Below, piece after piece: positions 50,161-58,320 of a stretch of DNA of 64,000 nucleotides. The stretch spans positions 1-64,000 of the forward strand of contig JBQCHL010000022.1 in the NCBI GenBank assembly GCA_051954695.1, written 5' to 3'. Numbering within the stretch: position 1 is the stretch's first letter; every line of letters begins with the position of its first letter. The position numbers and the translations under genes are program-made. The notes beneath the pieces were generated by a model, which saw only the letters and a list, made by a program, of their open reading frames with translations, was not told where the DNA came from and made no database searches. Source of the stretch: Terrimonas_A sp051954695. Its GTDB lineage: Bacteria > Bacteroidota > Bacteroidia > Chitinophagales > Chitinophagaceae.

Positions 50161-51453
50161 ATGCAAACTGCTTCAAAAAAAGTAGTGAACGGATGGGCGA
50201 TGTATGATTGGGCGAACTCGGTTTATAATCTGGTGATCACTACTTCCTTTTTCCCTATCTATTTCCTGGCAGTCACAGGTGGAGGCGGAGACCACCATAT
50301 CAATTTTCTCGGGCGCAGTTTTGTAAATTCTTCTTTGTATGATTATGTACTGGCAGCCTCTTACCTGCTGGTAGCTCTTTTATATCCGATCCTCACTTCC
50401 ATTGCTGATACAAGAGGCAATAAGAAAAACTTCATGCGCTTCTTCTGTTATATGGGTGCATTGGGATGCAGCATGCTTTTCTTTTTTAAACAGGACACCC
50501 TTGGCCTCGGTATTATTTCCTTCATGCTGGCAGCGATGGGTTGGGCAGGCAGTCTCGTATTTTACAATGCTTATCTTCCTGAGATTGCAGCCCCAGCAGA
50601 CCAGGACAGGATCAGCGCCCGTGGATTCTCCTTTGGCTATATCGGCAGTGTGCTGATGCAGATGGTCGGCTTCGCATTGGTAACACTGATGGATGCTGCC
50701 ATGGGCACACGCATCACTTTTCTGCTGGTTGGTTTCTGGTGGTTTGGCTTTGCACAGATCACTTTTGCGCGACTGCCAAAAGCGGTTATTCAAAAGCCAC
50801 AAAGAGGGAATGTTTTCAAAGATGGTTTTGCAGAAATAAGAAAAGTGTATGGCCAGGTAAAGACATTGCCTGTACTGAAAAGATTTTTACGTGGTTTCTT
50901 TTTTTACAGCATGGGTGTACAAACCGTTATGCTGGCCGCCACTTTGTTTGGCAGTAAAGTATTGAAACTACCTGATACCAAACTGATCATTACTGTAGTA
51001 GCTATCCAATTGGTAGCGATACTGGGTGCCTGGGGCATGTCGAAGCTCTCTGCAAAATTTGGTAACCTCCGGGTGCTGATGGCTGTTGTCCTTTTCTGGA
51101 TCGTAATCTGCGTAGCAGCTTATTTCACTGCTTCGCTGGCAGAGCAAGGCGTGAACACAGAATACTATTTTTATGTATTGGCTGTAGGTGTAGGGCTTGT
51201 CATGGGAGGTATTCAATCGCTTAGCCGCTCCACTTATTCAAAGCTGATGCCTGAAACGAAAGACACAGCTTCCTTCTTCAGTTATTATGATGTAACAGAA
51301 AAGGTAGCTATTGTGATCGGCATATTCAGCTTCGGTTATATTGAAGAGATAACCGGTAATATGCAAAACTCCATTCTTTCCCTGGTCGTTTTCTTTACTA
51401 TTGGATTTTTCTGGCTGTATTCAGCATTGTTGAAACAACGGCAAACTGCTTAG
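50161..51453 (+). CDS. MFS transporter, UMF1 (Atg22-like) type
   Basis: 430 residues with about 12 helices. The start VNGWAMYDWANSVYNLVITTSFFPIYFLAV is the hallmark of the UMF1/Atg22-like MFS branch (in yeast Atg22 exports vacuolar amino acids). Also QSLSRSTYSKLMPETKDTASFFSYYDVTEKVAIVIG near the C-terminus. The substrate is unknown. It stands between uppP and the MBL hydrolase on the same strand; the gap to uppP holds a palindrome, so it is probably its own unit. Confidence 0.88.
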   Translation: MQTASKKVVNGWAMYDWANSVYNLVITTSFFPIYFLAVTGGGGDHHINFLGRSFVNSSLYDYVLAASYLLVALLYPILTSIADTRGNKKNFMRFFCYMGALGCSMLFFFKQDTLGLGIISFMLAAMGWAGSLVFYNAYLPEIAAPADQDRISARGFSFGYIGSVLMQMVGFALVTLMDAAMGTRITFLLVGFWWFGFAQITFARLPKAVIQKPQRGNVFKDGFAEIRKVYGQVKTLPVLKRFLRGFFFYSMGVQTVMLAATLFGSKVLKLPDTKLIITVVAIQLVAILGAWGMSKLSAKFGNLRVLMAVVLFWIVICVAAYFTASLAEQGVNTEYYFYVLAVGVGLVMGGIQSLSRSTYSKLMPETKDTASFFSYYDVTEKVAIVIGIFSFGYIEEITGNMQNSILSLVVFFTIGFFWLYSALLKQRQTA

Positions 51454-51481
51454 CCGCTCTTCGCTGTCGCCCCGAATTACT

Positions 51482-51489
51482 TAATTTTA
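51482..51489 (+). promoter_or_regulatory. MBL-hydrolase promoter, -7-like box TAATTTTA
   Basis: Differs from TAnnTTTG only in the last base and ends four bases before the ATG, matching the leaderless pattern seen at other genes here. Confidence 0.35.
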
Positions 51490-51493
51490 GCGT

Positions 51494-52375
51494 ATGAAAC
51501 TTTACACTATCAATACTGGCTATTTCAAACTGGACGGTGGCGCTATGTTTGGCGTTGTTCCCAAAAGCATTTGGAACAAACTCAATCCGGCTGATGAAAA
51601 CAATATGTGCAGTTGGGCCCTTCGTGCTTTGCTTATTGAAACCGATGGGCGATTGATACTGGTAGACACTGGTATGGGAGATAAACAGGATGCAAAATTC
51701 TTCGGCTATTACTATTTACATGGAGACGATACACTTGATAAATCATTAGCCAAACACGGTTTTCATCGCGATGATATCACCGATGTATTCCTTACTCATC
51801 TTCATTTCGATCATTGCGGAGGAGCCATTAAAAGAGAAGGTGATAAACTGGTTCCGGCTTTTAAGAATGCAGTATTCTGGAGCAATGCAGTGCATTGGGA
51901 ATGGGCCATTCAACCCAATGACCGGGAAAAAGCTTCATTCCTCAAAGAGAATATCCTGCCGATACAGGAAAGCGGCCAACTGCAGTTCATTAATCCTTTT
52001 GAAGAAGGAGACACAGGCTGGTCTGCTTATCCTCCGGGTTTATTACAAAAAGATTTTATTCCTGATATCTCGGTCCGTTATGTAAACGGCCATACGGGTG
52101 CGATGATGCTGCCACAGATAAAATACAAGGGAAGAACCGTCGTGTTCATGGCTGACCTGCTGCCTTCAGCGGCCCATATTCCCATGCCCTATGTAATGGC
52201 ATATGACACATCACCACTTATTACACTGGGAGAAAAAAGGAATTTCTATAATGATGCCGTTAACGAAGACTATGTCCTGTTCTTTGAACATGATCCCGTA
52301 AATGAGTGCTGCACACTGGAGCGTACTGAAAAGGGTGTGCGGGTAAAAGATTTCTTCCGGCTGGAAGAACTTTGA
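51494..52375 (+). CDS. Metallo-beta-lactamase-fold hydrolase
   Basis: 293 residues. Zinc motif THLHFDHCGG (HxHxDH) near 96-101, with the preceding LLIETDGRLILVDTGMG and later ligands GHTGAM and MADLLPSAAHIP. It is a generic MBL hydrolase of the lactonase / arylsulfatase-like class; substrate unknown. There is no signal peptide, so cytoplasmic. The stop abuts the stop of the convergent DUF3108 gene with zero bases between them. Confidence 0.88.
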   Translation: MKLYTINTGYFKLDGGAMFGVVPKSIWNKLNPADENNMCSWALRALLIETDGRLILVDTGMGDKQDAKFFGYYYLHGDDTLDKSLAKHGFHRDDITDVFLTHLHFDHCGGAIKREGDKLVPAFKNAVFWSNAVHWEWAIQPNDREKASFLKENILPIQESGQLQFINPFEEGDTGWSAYPPGLLQKDFIPDISVRYVNGHTGAMMLPQIKYKGRTVVFMADLLPSAAHIPMPYVMAYDTSPLITLGEKRNFYNDAVNEDYVLFFEHDPVNECCTLERTEKGVRVKDFFRLEEL

Positions 52376-53197
52376 TCACCTTCTTTTGATCGCTGAGGTC
52401 AAGGGATAGCGGAGGTTCTCATGCCCCATCATATCGATCTTTACTTTCCCTACAGCGATCGGGCTCTCGATACGTACTGGGATATGGTTGGCATCGTCTG
52501 TTACCCAAACTGTCATCTGCTCACCGCCTTCAAAGATGGTGCCTTTGATCAACAGGGGCTTGAACTTGATAGCATCAAACTTGCCGTATTTGGTTTTAAC
52601 GGTTTCCTTACCCAGGTAGCGGATATACATGTTATAGACTTCGTTGTCGAGAAACATGGAAAAGGCGATCTTATCGTTGGGCTGCAGTTGGTCAAAGTCA
52701 ATGTTCCGCGCATAGAACACAGAGCTTACCACATCCTGCACGCAGGCCGGTACATTGAAAACGCCGTCATTAGTTACCGCTGTATTTGCTGTTTTATTGA
52801 AAGTAACGTTCTGGTATTTCTTATAGCCGCCTTCATTCACATTGCGCACAAATTTCAGGGCCTGTAAAGTGGCCGTATCAATATAGGTCTCGTATTTGTC
52901 CCTCACCTTGTAAAAAATATCATAAGAAGGATTGGTATGCCCTTCTCCCACGATATGATATACAGGCCTGTTGTTCAGGGTTTCCAGCGTATTAGTGAAA
53001 GTGGCAGTGCCTGCATCAACATAAATGCCCGCCACTGCATAATATACTTTAAAAGTGACTTTTTCACCGGCCTGGAAAGCCGTGTTTTTTATGCCACACG
53101 AATCATAATAAGTGTTAGCATACGGAGCTTTGGCTTTGGTCGTAAAAGCCATCAGGATGATCGCCGGCAGAAAAATCAGTTTGAGTATTCCTTTCAT
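52376..53197 (-). CDS. DUF3108-family secreted protein
   Basis: 273 residues from ATG 53197 (MKGILKLIFLPAIILMAFTTKAKA, a signal peptide; a TTG-started longer frame is rejected). The mature part is beta-rich with FQAGEKVTFKVYYAVAGIYVDAGTATF, typical of DUF3108, a periplasmic family related to outer-membrane lipoprotein-type folds; role unknown. It lies tail-to-tail with the MBL gene. Confidence 0.85.
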   Translation of the reverse strand: MKGILKLIFLPAIILMAFTTKAKAPYANTYYDSCGIKNTAFQAGEKVTFKVYYAVAGIYVDAGTATFTNTLETLNNRPVYHIVGEGHTNPSYDIFYKVRDKYETYIDTATLQALKFVRNVNEGGYKKYQNVTFNKTANTAVTNDGVFNVPACVQDVVSSVFYARNIDFDQLQPNDKIAFSMFLDNEVYNMYIRYLGKETVKTKYGKFDAIKFKPLLIKGTIFEGGEQMTVWVTDDANHIPVRIESPIAVGKVKIDMMGHENLRYPLTSAIKRR

Positions 53198-53307
53198 CAA
53201 TTTCTGTAGTTTAATTTTCCGGATAAGACGCTGCAAATTAATTACCGGGTTTGCAGGGATAAGGATAGTTCATCAATAACAAATCAAAAACTTTTTACCC
53301 CTACCTA

Positions 53308-54315
53308 TTATCCGCTTTTATTCTTAAATATCTTTCTTATACTTAAAATTAGCAAACTGCCTGCTATCGCGGGAATGATCAGGTTGATAAACCAGATGCT
53401 TACCGCTGTCAGGCTTATGCCTAAATGGTTGCTGCTGAACATGCCCAGCAACTGCAGGCTTACTTTTCCCCTCAAGCCCAGGTCCGTTATCAAAGCAATG
53501 GTAGGTATCACCGCCATTACAAGAAACGATAAACTCACTGCCCACCAACCCTGCCACCACGATACGTCCACATCGAATAAACGAAAAAGAAGATAATATT
53601 GTATTATAAAAACAATAAATCTTAGTGTTGATAAAGACAGTAATTGCAGGAGCAACGTTGCATTAAAATGCTCCAGCGACTCAAGCAGCCAGGCATAACG
53701 CCTGCTTCCCGGAAGCCTGTCCACCCATCGCACCAACCAGGCCAGCCTGAAATAAAATAGTGTTAAAATCATTACTGTGGCCAGCACTCCATAGATCATC
53801 ATTTTCATCCAGAAAGCCGTGATCATCCCATTATCAAGGATGGGCTTTTGCAATACCAGCAGGGCAGCAAACCCCATTGCCAGTGTAACGATCAACTGGC
53901 TGATGCTTCCTGCAATGGTCAGTGAGATCGCTTTCAACCGCTTTCCTTCTTCCATATATAAAACACGCCCCAGGTATTCACCTACCCGGTTGGGCGTCAT
54001 CACAGAAAAAGAAACGCCTGATAACACAGCTTTCAGGGCCGTAGAAAAATCCACTTTTTGTATCCTTTGTACGGCCAGTTTCCATTTCACTGTTTCGATT
54101 GACCAGTTCACCAGCATCAGCAGCATCACAGCCAGCAATAACCAGATACGGCTGCTATCGAACGAATCGCGGATATGCTGCCAGGATTGCTCCAACCCGG
54201 GCTGTTGACGGATCTGTTTAAAAATGGAATAGGAAAGCCATATAAACAACAGCGGCCCCAGGAAATAATTGATAAAATATTTGAACCGCCTGTTATGTTT
54301 GCTTTTTACCGGCAT
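53308..54315 (-). CDS. Flippase-like membrane protein (UPF0104 / LPG-synthase-TM type)
   Basis: 335 residues with about eight helices from ATG 54315 (MPVKSKHNRRFKYFINYFLGPLLFIWLSY). Signatures: KAVLSGVSFSVMTPNRVGEYLGRVLYM and ITDLGLRGKVSLQLLGMF, the lysylphosphatidylglycerol-synthase-TM / AglD (YbhN) family whose members translocate or process polyisoprenoid or phospholipid substrates. The C-terminal aminoacyltransferase domain of MprF is absent, so only the membrane part is present. Substrate unknown. It diverges from ruvC, sharing their promoter region. Confidence 0.85.
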   Translation of the reverse strand: MPVKSKHNRRFKYFINYFLGPLLFIWLSYSIFKQIRQQPGLEQSWQHIRDSFDSSRIWLLLAVMLLMLVNWSIETVKWKLAVQRIQKVDFSTALKAVLSGVSFSVMTPNRVGEYLGRVLYMEEGKRLKAISLTIAGSISQLIVTLAMGFAALLVLQKPILDNGMITAFWMKMMIYGVLATVMILTLFYFRLAWLVRWVDRLPGSRRYAWLLESLEHFNATLLLQLLSLSTLRFIVFIIQYYLLFRLFDVDVSWWQGWWAVSLSFLVMAVIPTIALITDLGLRGKVSLQLLGMFSSNHLGISLTAVSIWFINLIIPAIAGSLLILSIRKIFKNKSG

Positions 54316-54382
54316 AATCGGATGATGCAAAATCCTAGGAAAATTCAAAGCAATTTTCCTTTACTCAGAAGAAGTATGCTTT

Positions 54383-54414
54383 TTTGAATTTTGCAGTTTT
54401 ACTTTTTACTTTTG
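54383..54414 (+). promoter_or_regulatory. ruvC promoter, TTTG-N20-TACTTTTG
   Basis: The best-formed promoter of the window: -33 TTTG at 54383-54386, a 20-base spacer, then a perfect TAnnTTTG at 54407-54414. Transcription would start about 40 bases before the TTG at 54462. Confidence 0.65.
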
Positions 54415-54461
54415 GGTTTGAACGGTCCGGTTTTTCTCTTCATGTAAAAATACAATGCGGT

Positions 54462-55031
54462 TTGCAAAAGTCTGCTAAAATAATACTTGGTATTGATCCG
54501 GGTACCCTGCTGATGGGTTACAGTGTTATCAGGGTATACCAGGGTAAGATCACTCTCCAGGAAATGCAAACCCTTAAGCTCTCTGGCAAAAAAGATAATC
54601 ATGAAAGGCTTCACCTGATCCACCATAAAGTGACCGAGCTGATCCATCTTCACAAGCCACATGAATTTGCTATCGAAGCCCCTTTTTTTGGAAAGAATGT
54701 GCAGAGCATGCTAAAGTTGGGAAGGGCGCAGGGCGTGGCCATTGCTGCTGCCATGACCGCAGGGATCCCTGTTACAGAATATTCACCCCGTAAAGTGAAA
54801 CAATCCGTTACCGGCAACGGTAATGCCGATAAAGAACAGGTTTGGAAAATGCTTCAGCAATTGCTGAACATTGCCGAAGCCCCGAAATATTTTGATGCTA
54901 CAGACGCCCTGGCTATTGCTGTTTGCCATCACTTCCAGTTAGGCGGAACAGCAGCACTTAAAAAAGATAAGCCTTTAAACGGCTGGAGTGATTTTTTGAA
55001 AAAGAACCCGCACAGGGTAAAGAATCATTAA
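54462..55031 (+). CDS. ruvC: Holliday junction endonuclease RuvC
   Basis: 189 residues. Cuts Holliday junctions with the RuvAB complex. Catalytic acids: D12 in ILGIDPGTLLMGYS, glutamate in FAIEAPFFGKN, and the C-terminal DATDALAIAVCHH. No ATG exists between the promoter and the first catalytic aspartate, so the start is almost certainly TTG at 54462 (MQKSAKIILGIDPG), which puts the aspartate close to its E. coli position (D7). The C-terminal tail (DKPLNGWSDFLKKNPHRVKNH) is typical. Terminates before a family B palindrome. Confidence 0.92.
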   Translation: MQKSAKIILGIDPGTLLMGYSVIRVYQGKITLQEMQTLKLSGKKDNHERLHLIHHKVTELIHLHKPHEFAIEAPFFGKNVQSMLKLGRAQGVAIAAAMTAGIPVTEYSPRKVKQSVTGNGNADKEQVWKMLQQLLNIAEAPKYFDATDALAIAVCHHFQLGGTAALKKDKPLNGWSDFLKKNPHRVKNH

Positions 55032-55046
55032 CTGTTTTATTTGCTT

Positions 55047-55108
55047 CCTTCCCGTTCTTCCCGCCTTACCGGTAAGTTTTTACCGGTAAGGCGGGAAGAA
55101 CGGGAAGG
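55047..55108. repeat. Palindrome-family B element, copy 2
   Basis: Perfect 29-base arms (55047-55075 and 55080-55108) around a four-base GTTT loop. The arms hold CCTTCCCGTTCTTCCCGCC then TTACCGGTAA, matching the copy at 28049-28109. It sits between the convergent ruvC and HIT genes. Confidence 0.95.
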
Positions 55109-55143
55109 GGTACTAACCTACAGCCATTCCAATAATGCTGTAA

Positions 55144-55533
55144 TTACAGTTTTGATAGTATCAGATCCTGTATTTCTTTCAACCGTTTTTCATTTAGCTT
55201 TAGTTTCGGCTGTGTAAAATTCAGATCGTTAGCAGAACTGATCGGGATAAGATGCAAATGTGCATGCGGCACTTCCAATCCGATCACGCTAAGACCAACC
55301 CTGTTGCAATCAAAGCTCTTTTCGAGCGCTTTGGCAATTGGTTTTGCAAACACCAGCAATTCCTGCAGGTATTTTTCCGGAAGATCAAAAAAATTGTCCG
55401 TTTCACTTTTGGGTATTACCAGCACATGGCCCTCCCTCAAAGGGAATATATCGAGGAATGCGTAGAAATTGTCGTTTTCGGCAATTTTATAGCTGGGTAT
55501 CTCACCCGCGATGATCTTTGAAAAAATGGTCAT
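55144..55533 (-). CDS. HIT-family (histidine triad) protein
   Basis: 129 residues. The active-site triad reads HAHLHLIP (HxHxH) near 90-95, with FAKIIAGEIPSYKIAEND-type start (FSKIIAGEIPSYKIAEND) and the LREGHVLVIPK block. Members are nucleotide-hydrolases related to Hint; the true substrate is unknown. It lies just downstream of the greA/TonB region's opposite side, alone on the minus strand, convergent with ruvC across a palindrome. Confidence 0.9.
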   Translation of the reverse strand: MTIFSKIIAGEIPSYKIAENDNFYAFLDIFPLREGHVLVIPKSETDNFFDLPEKYLQELLVFAKPIAKALEKSFDCNRVGLSVIGLEVPHAHLHLIPISSANDLNFTQPKLKLNEKRLKEIQDLILSKL

Positions 55534-55629
55534 AACGCTTCTTTAATTATTAGAGCCATAAACTTCAGCAACGGCTTTACGTTAACAAAGTTAAGATTTA
55601 CCTTAGTACCTGAAGCCAATACCCGCTAC

Positions 55630-57690
55630 ATGAAAAAAATTGTACTTCTGCTGACCATTGCTTATTTACTGCCCGGTTATTCTTACGCTCAGCAGGAAAC
55701 TGCGCCGGATTCATCCCGTCTTTTAAGTGAAGTGACCGTAAGGGCTTTTGGCCAGTACCGGAAATTGTCAGATGCTGTGGTGCCGGTAAAAATGATCGTT
55801 GTCAGTAACGGTGATCTCAATAACAAATCATCTCTTGTCAATAGCTTTAACACCATTGCCGGTGTGCGCATGGAAGAACGCTCACCCGGCAGCTACCGGA
55901 TCAATATCCGTGGCAGTTCATTAAGATCCCCATTCGGAGTGAGGAATGTGAAAGTGTACTGGAATGATATCCCTGTTACCGATCCCGGTGGCAATACCTA
56001 TTTCAACCAGTTTGCCTGGAACAACTTCTCCAGCATAGAGATATTTAAAGGACCAGCAGCCAGTCTTTATGGCGCAGGTACAGGTGGCCTTATCCTGATC
56101 AATAATCTCGACCGTTGGCAACCTGGTGTTTCACTTGATTACGTGACCGGCAGTTATAACCTGCAGAATGTTTTTGCTTCTGCCCGTTTTGGTAATGGAG
56201 ATCATAAGAACCAGTTTACCTACGCCCATAATCAAAGCGATGGCTACCGTGATCAAAGCGCTATGCGAAGGGATAATTTTTCCTGGCTTTCCCAATTAAA
56301 GATCTCCGAAAAGCAGGAATTAAGCGCTGCTGTTCTTTTCACAGATATGGAGTATCAAACGCCTGGTGCCTTAACACTGGCAGAGTTCAATGCCAATCCC
56401 AAAGCCGCAAGACCGGCAGCAGGTGGTTTTCCCAGTGCTGCAGGTGCTAAAGCCACCATTTATCAAAAGAACATACTGGCTGGTTTTACTAACCGCTATA
56501 TGATCAATTCTTCCCTGCAAAATGCCACTACACTGTATGGCGCCTTCTCTCAAATTAAAAATCCCACATTCCGCAATTATGAAAGGAGAAATGAACCTTC
56601 TTATGGCGGAAGAACAACATTTACCTGGAAAAACAAGCAATGGCAGGTAGCAGGTGGTGCCGAATTTCAGCAGGGGTTTTTTAATACACAGGTTTCAAAA
56701 AACAGGAATGGCAATCCCGATACATTGCAAACCAATGATGATATCAATTATAAAAACCTGAGTGTATTTCTGCAGGCCGACTGGAGCCTGGGAGGAAAAT
56801 GGTTTTTGCAGGGCGGCCTTAGCATCAATAAAACCAATGTTGAATTTTCAAGGCTGAGCAGTTATCCTGTAATAAAGCAAAGCCGTTCTTACAAAAATGA
56901 GCTGGCACCACGACTAAGCCTGATGCGGAAGATCGGGAATGATCTCTCCTTATTCGCAACAGTGTCCAGGGGTTTTTCCCCGCCTACTATTGCCGAGCTA
57001 TTACCTTCTACCGGTGTGATCAGTACTGACCTGGAAGCAGAAGAAGGATGGAATTATGAAATGACCGCACGCTATCTCTTATTCCGGAACCATCTGCGGC
57101 TCGAAGCCACTGGCTTTTATTTCAGGTTGAACAATGCACTTGTACAAAGAAGGGATATAGCTGGCGCTGATTTTTTTGTCAATGCAGGCAATGTAAAGCA
57201 AAAAGGATTGGAACTGCATGCAGATTATACTTATCAACCACCGCGTAGCCGTGTGGTTGACTATATCACCATCAACCTGGATTATACCTATAGCCATTTC
57301 CGCTATGGAAGCTTTATTAAAGGCACGGATGATTTCACCGGCAAACAGGTGCCCAGCGTTCCCAATGGAGCATTAGCTGCCATGGCCGATCTGCAACTGA
57401 AAAACGGCTTATACCTCAATGCCAATCTGTATGCATCATCCAGAATATTCCTGAATGATGCCAACACAGCAACAGCCAGTTCTTATCAATTACTGGGCAG
57501 CCGTATCGGTTGGAAAAGAACAGGCGTTTCCAAAACACGTTACAGCATTTATGCCGGTGTCGATAATTTACTGGATGAAGTGTATAGCTTAGGTAATGAT
57601 ATCAATGCTGCCGGAGAAAGATATTACAATGCTGCACCTGCAAGAAATTATTATGCAGGCATCAGCTTTCAACTTAATGCTAAAAAATAA
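55630..57690 (+). CDS. TonB-dependent outer membrane receptor
   Basis: 686 residues with signal peptide MKKIVLLLTIAYLLPGYSYAQ. The plug domain (RVRMEERSPGSYRINIRGSS-type region, VRMEERSPGSYRINIRG; FGVRNVKVYWNDIPVTDPGGNTYFNQFAWNNFSSIEIFKGPAASLYGAGTGGLILI) is followed by a 22-strand barrel pattern ending in a C-terminal YYAGISFQL aromatic strand. There is no SusD partner and no CarboxypepD-like N-terminal domain, so it is more like a siderophore or metal receptor than a SusC; the substrate is unknown. Its stop codon is part of the following terminator stem. Confidence 0.93.
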   Translation: MKKIVLLLTIAYLLPGYSYAQQETAPDSSRLLSEVTVRAFGQYRKLSDAVVPVKMIVVSNGDLNNKSSLVNSFNTIAGVRMEERSPGSYRINIRGSSLRSPFGVRNVKVYWNDIPVTDPGGNTYFNQFAWNNFSSIEIFKGPAASLYGAGTGGLILINNLDRWQPGVSLDYVTGSYNLQNVFASARFGNGDHKNQFTYAHNQSDGYRDQSAMRRDNFSWLSQLKISEKQELSAAVLFTDMEYQTPGALTLAEFNANPKAARPAAGGFPSAAGAKATIYQKNILAGFTNRYMINSSLQNATTLYGAFSQIKNPTFRNYERRNEPSYGGRTTFTWKNKQWQVAGGAEFQQGFFNTQVSKNRNGNPDTLQTNDDINYKNLSVFLQADWSLGGKWFLQGGLSINKTNVEFSRLSSYPVIKQSRSYKNELAPRLSLMRKIGNDLSLFATVSRGFSPPTIAELLPSTGVISTDLEAEEGWNYEMTARYLLFRNHLRLEATGFYFRLNNALVQRRDIAGADFFVNAGNVKQKGLELHADYTYQPPRSRVVDYITINLDYTYSHFRYGSFIKGTDDFTGKQVPSVPNGALAAMADLQLKNGLYLNANLYASSRIFLNDANTATASSYQLLGSRIGWKRTGVSKTRYSIYAGVDNLLDEVYSLGNDINAAGERYYNAAPARNYYAGISFQLNAKK

Positions 57691-57716
57691 ACCCTTCCGT
57701 TAAGAAGGGTTTATTT
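57685..57716. terminator. Bidirectional terminator between TonB receptor and greA
   Basis: 13-bp perfect stem AAATAAACCCTTC / GAAGGGTTTATTT with a 6-base loop, flanked by A-run and T-run, serving both convergent genes. It overlaps the TonB gene's TAA stop. Confidence 0.85.
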
Positions 57717-57738
57717 CTAACAGGTAATTTATTCCTTC

Positions 57739-58212
57739 TTATACACTGATTTTATCAATCTTGAATTTGATGATTCCAGCAGGAGCCTGCACTTCTGCAA
57801 CTTCTCCTACTACTTTTCCAAGCACACCCTGACCAATAGGTGAAGAGATGGAAATTTTGCTGGCTTTCAGGTCAGCCTCCTTCTCGCTTACGATTTGATA
57901 CGTCACCTGCTTCTTGGTGTTAAGATTGGTAAGGGTCACTTTGGTAAGAATAGAGACTTTGCTTGTGTCGATATTGGATTCATCCAATACACGCACATTG
58001 GCCATGGCCCCTTCCATAACAGCGATCTTGGCTTCCAGCAATCCCTGGGCTTCTTTGGCAGCATCGTACTCTGCATTCTCTTTCAAATCCCCTTTTTCCC
58101 TGGCTTCTGCAATAGCACGGCTGGCTGCCGGGCGATCAACAGATTTAAGACGTTGCAGTTCTAATTTCATCTGCTCCAGGGTTTCCTTGGTCACATACTG
58201 AATGTTACTCAT
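57739..58212 (-). CDS. greA: Transcription elongation factor GreA
   Basis: 157 residues. Coiled-coil N-terminal domain with the acidic tip (EAREKGDLKENAEYDAAKEAQGLLEAKI) that stimulates RNA cleavage in backtracked polymerase, then the C-terminal FKBP-like domain with the SPIGQGVLGKVVGEVAEVQAPAG block. It has a near-perfect Shine-Dalgarno (AAGGAGG, 58218-58225) five bases before the ATG, unusual in Bacteroidota. GreB is not in the window. Confidence 0.96.
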   Translation of the reverse strand: MSNIQYVTKETLEQMKLELQRLKSVDRPAASRAIAEAREKGDLKENAEYDAAKEAQGLLEAKIAVMEGAMANVRVLDESNIDTSKVSILTKVTLTNLNTKKQVTYQIVSEKEADLKASKISISSPIGQGVLGKVVGEVAEVQAPAGIIKFKIDKISV

Positions 58213-58216
58213 GATT

Positions 58217-58225
58217 AACCTCCTT
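58217..58225 (-). promoter_or_regulatory. Strong Shine-Dalgarno of greA
   Basis: AAGGAGGTT on the minus strand, ending four to five bases before the greA ATG. Most genes in this window have no SD, so this one is exceptional. Confidence 0.8.
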
Positions 58226-58235
58226 GGGTATAAAC

Positions 58236-58277
58236 GAAAAAAATAGCAACGCCTCAGGTTTTTACCTGAAGCGTTGC
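58236..58277 (-). terminator. Intrinsic terminator of the D-2-hydroxyacid dehydrogenase operon
   Basis: GC-rich stem GCAACGCCTCAGGT / ACCTGAAGCGTTGC (one mismatch) with a 4-base T loop, followed on the minus strand by seven T. Strong terminator between the dehydrogenase and greA. Confidence 0.85.
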
Positions 58278-58320
58278 GGTATTAGTCTTGCAAAGATAGG
58301 AAAGTATTATGAATAAACCT

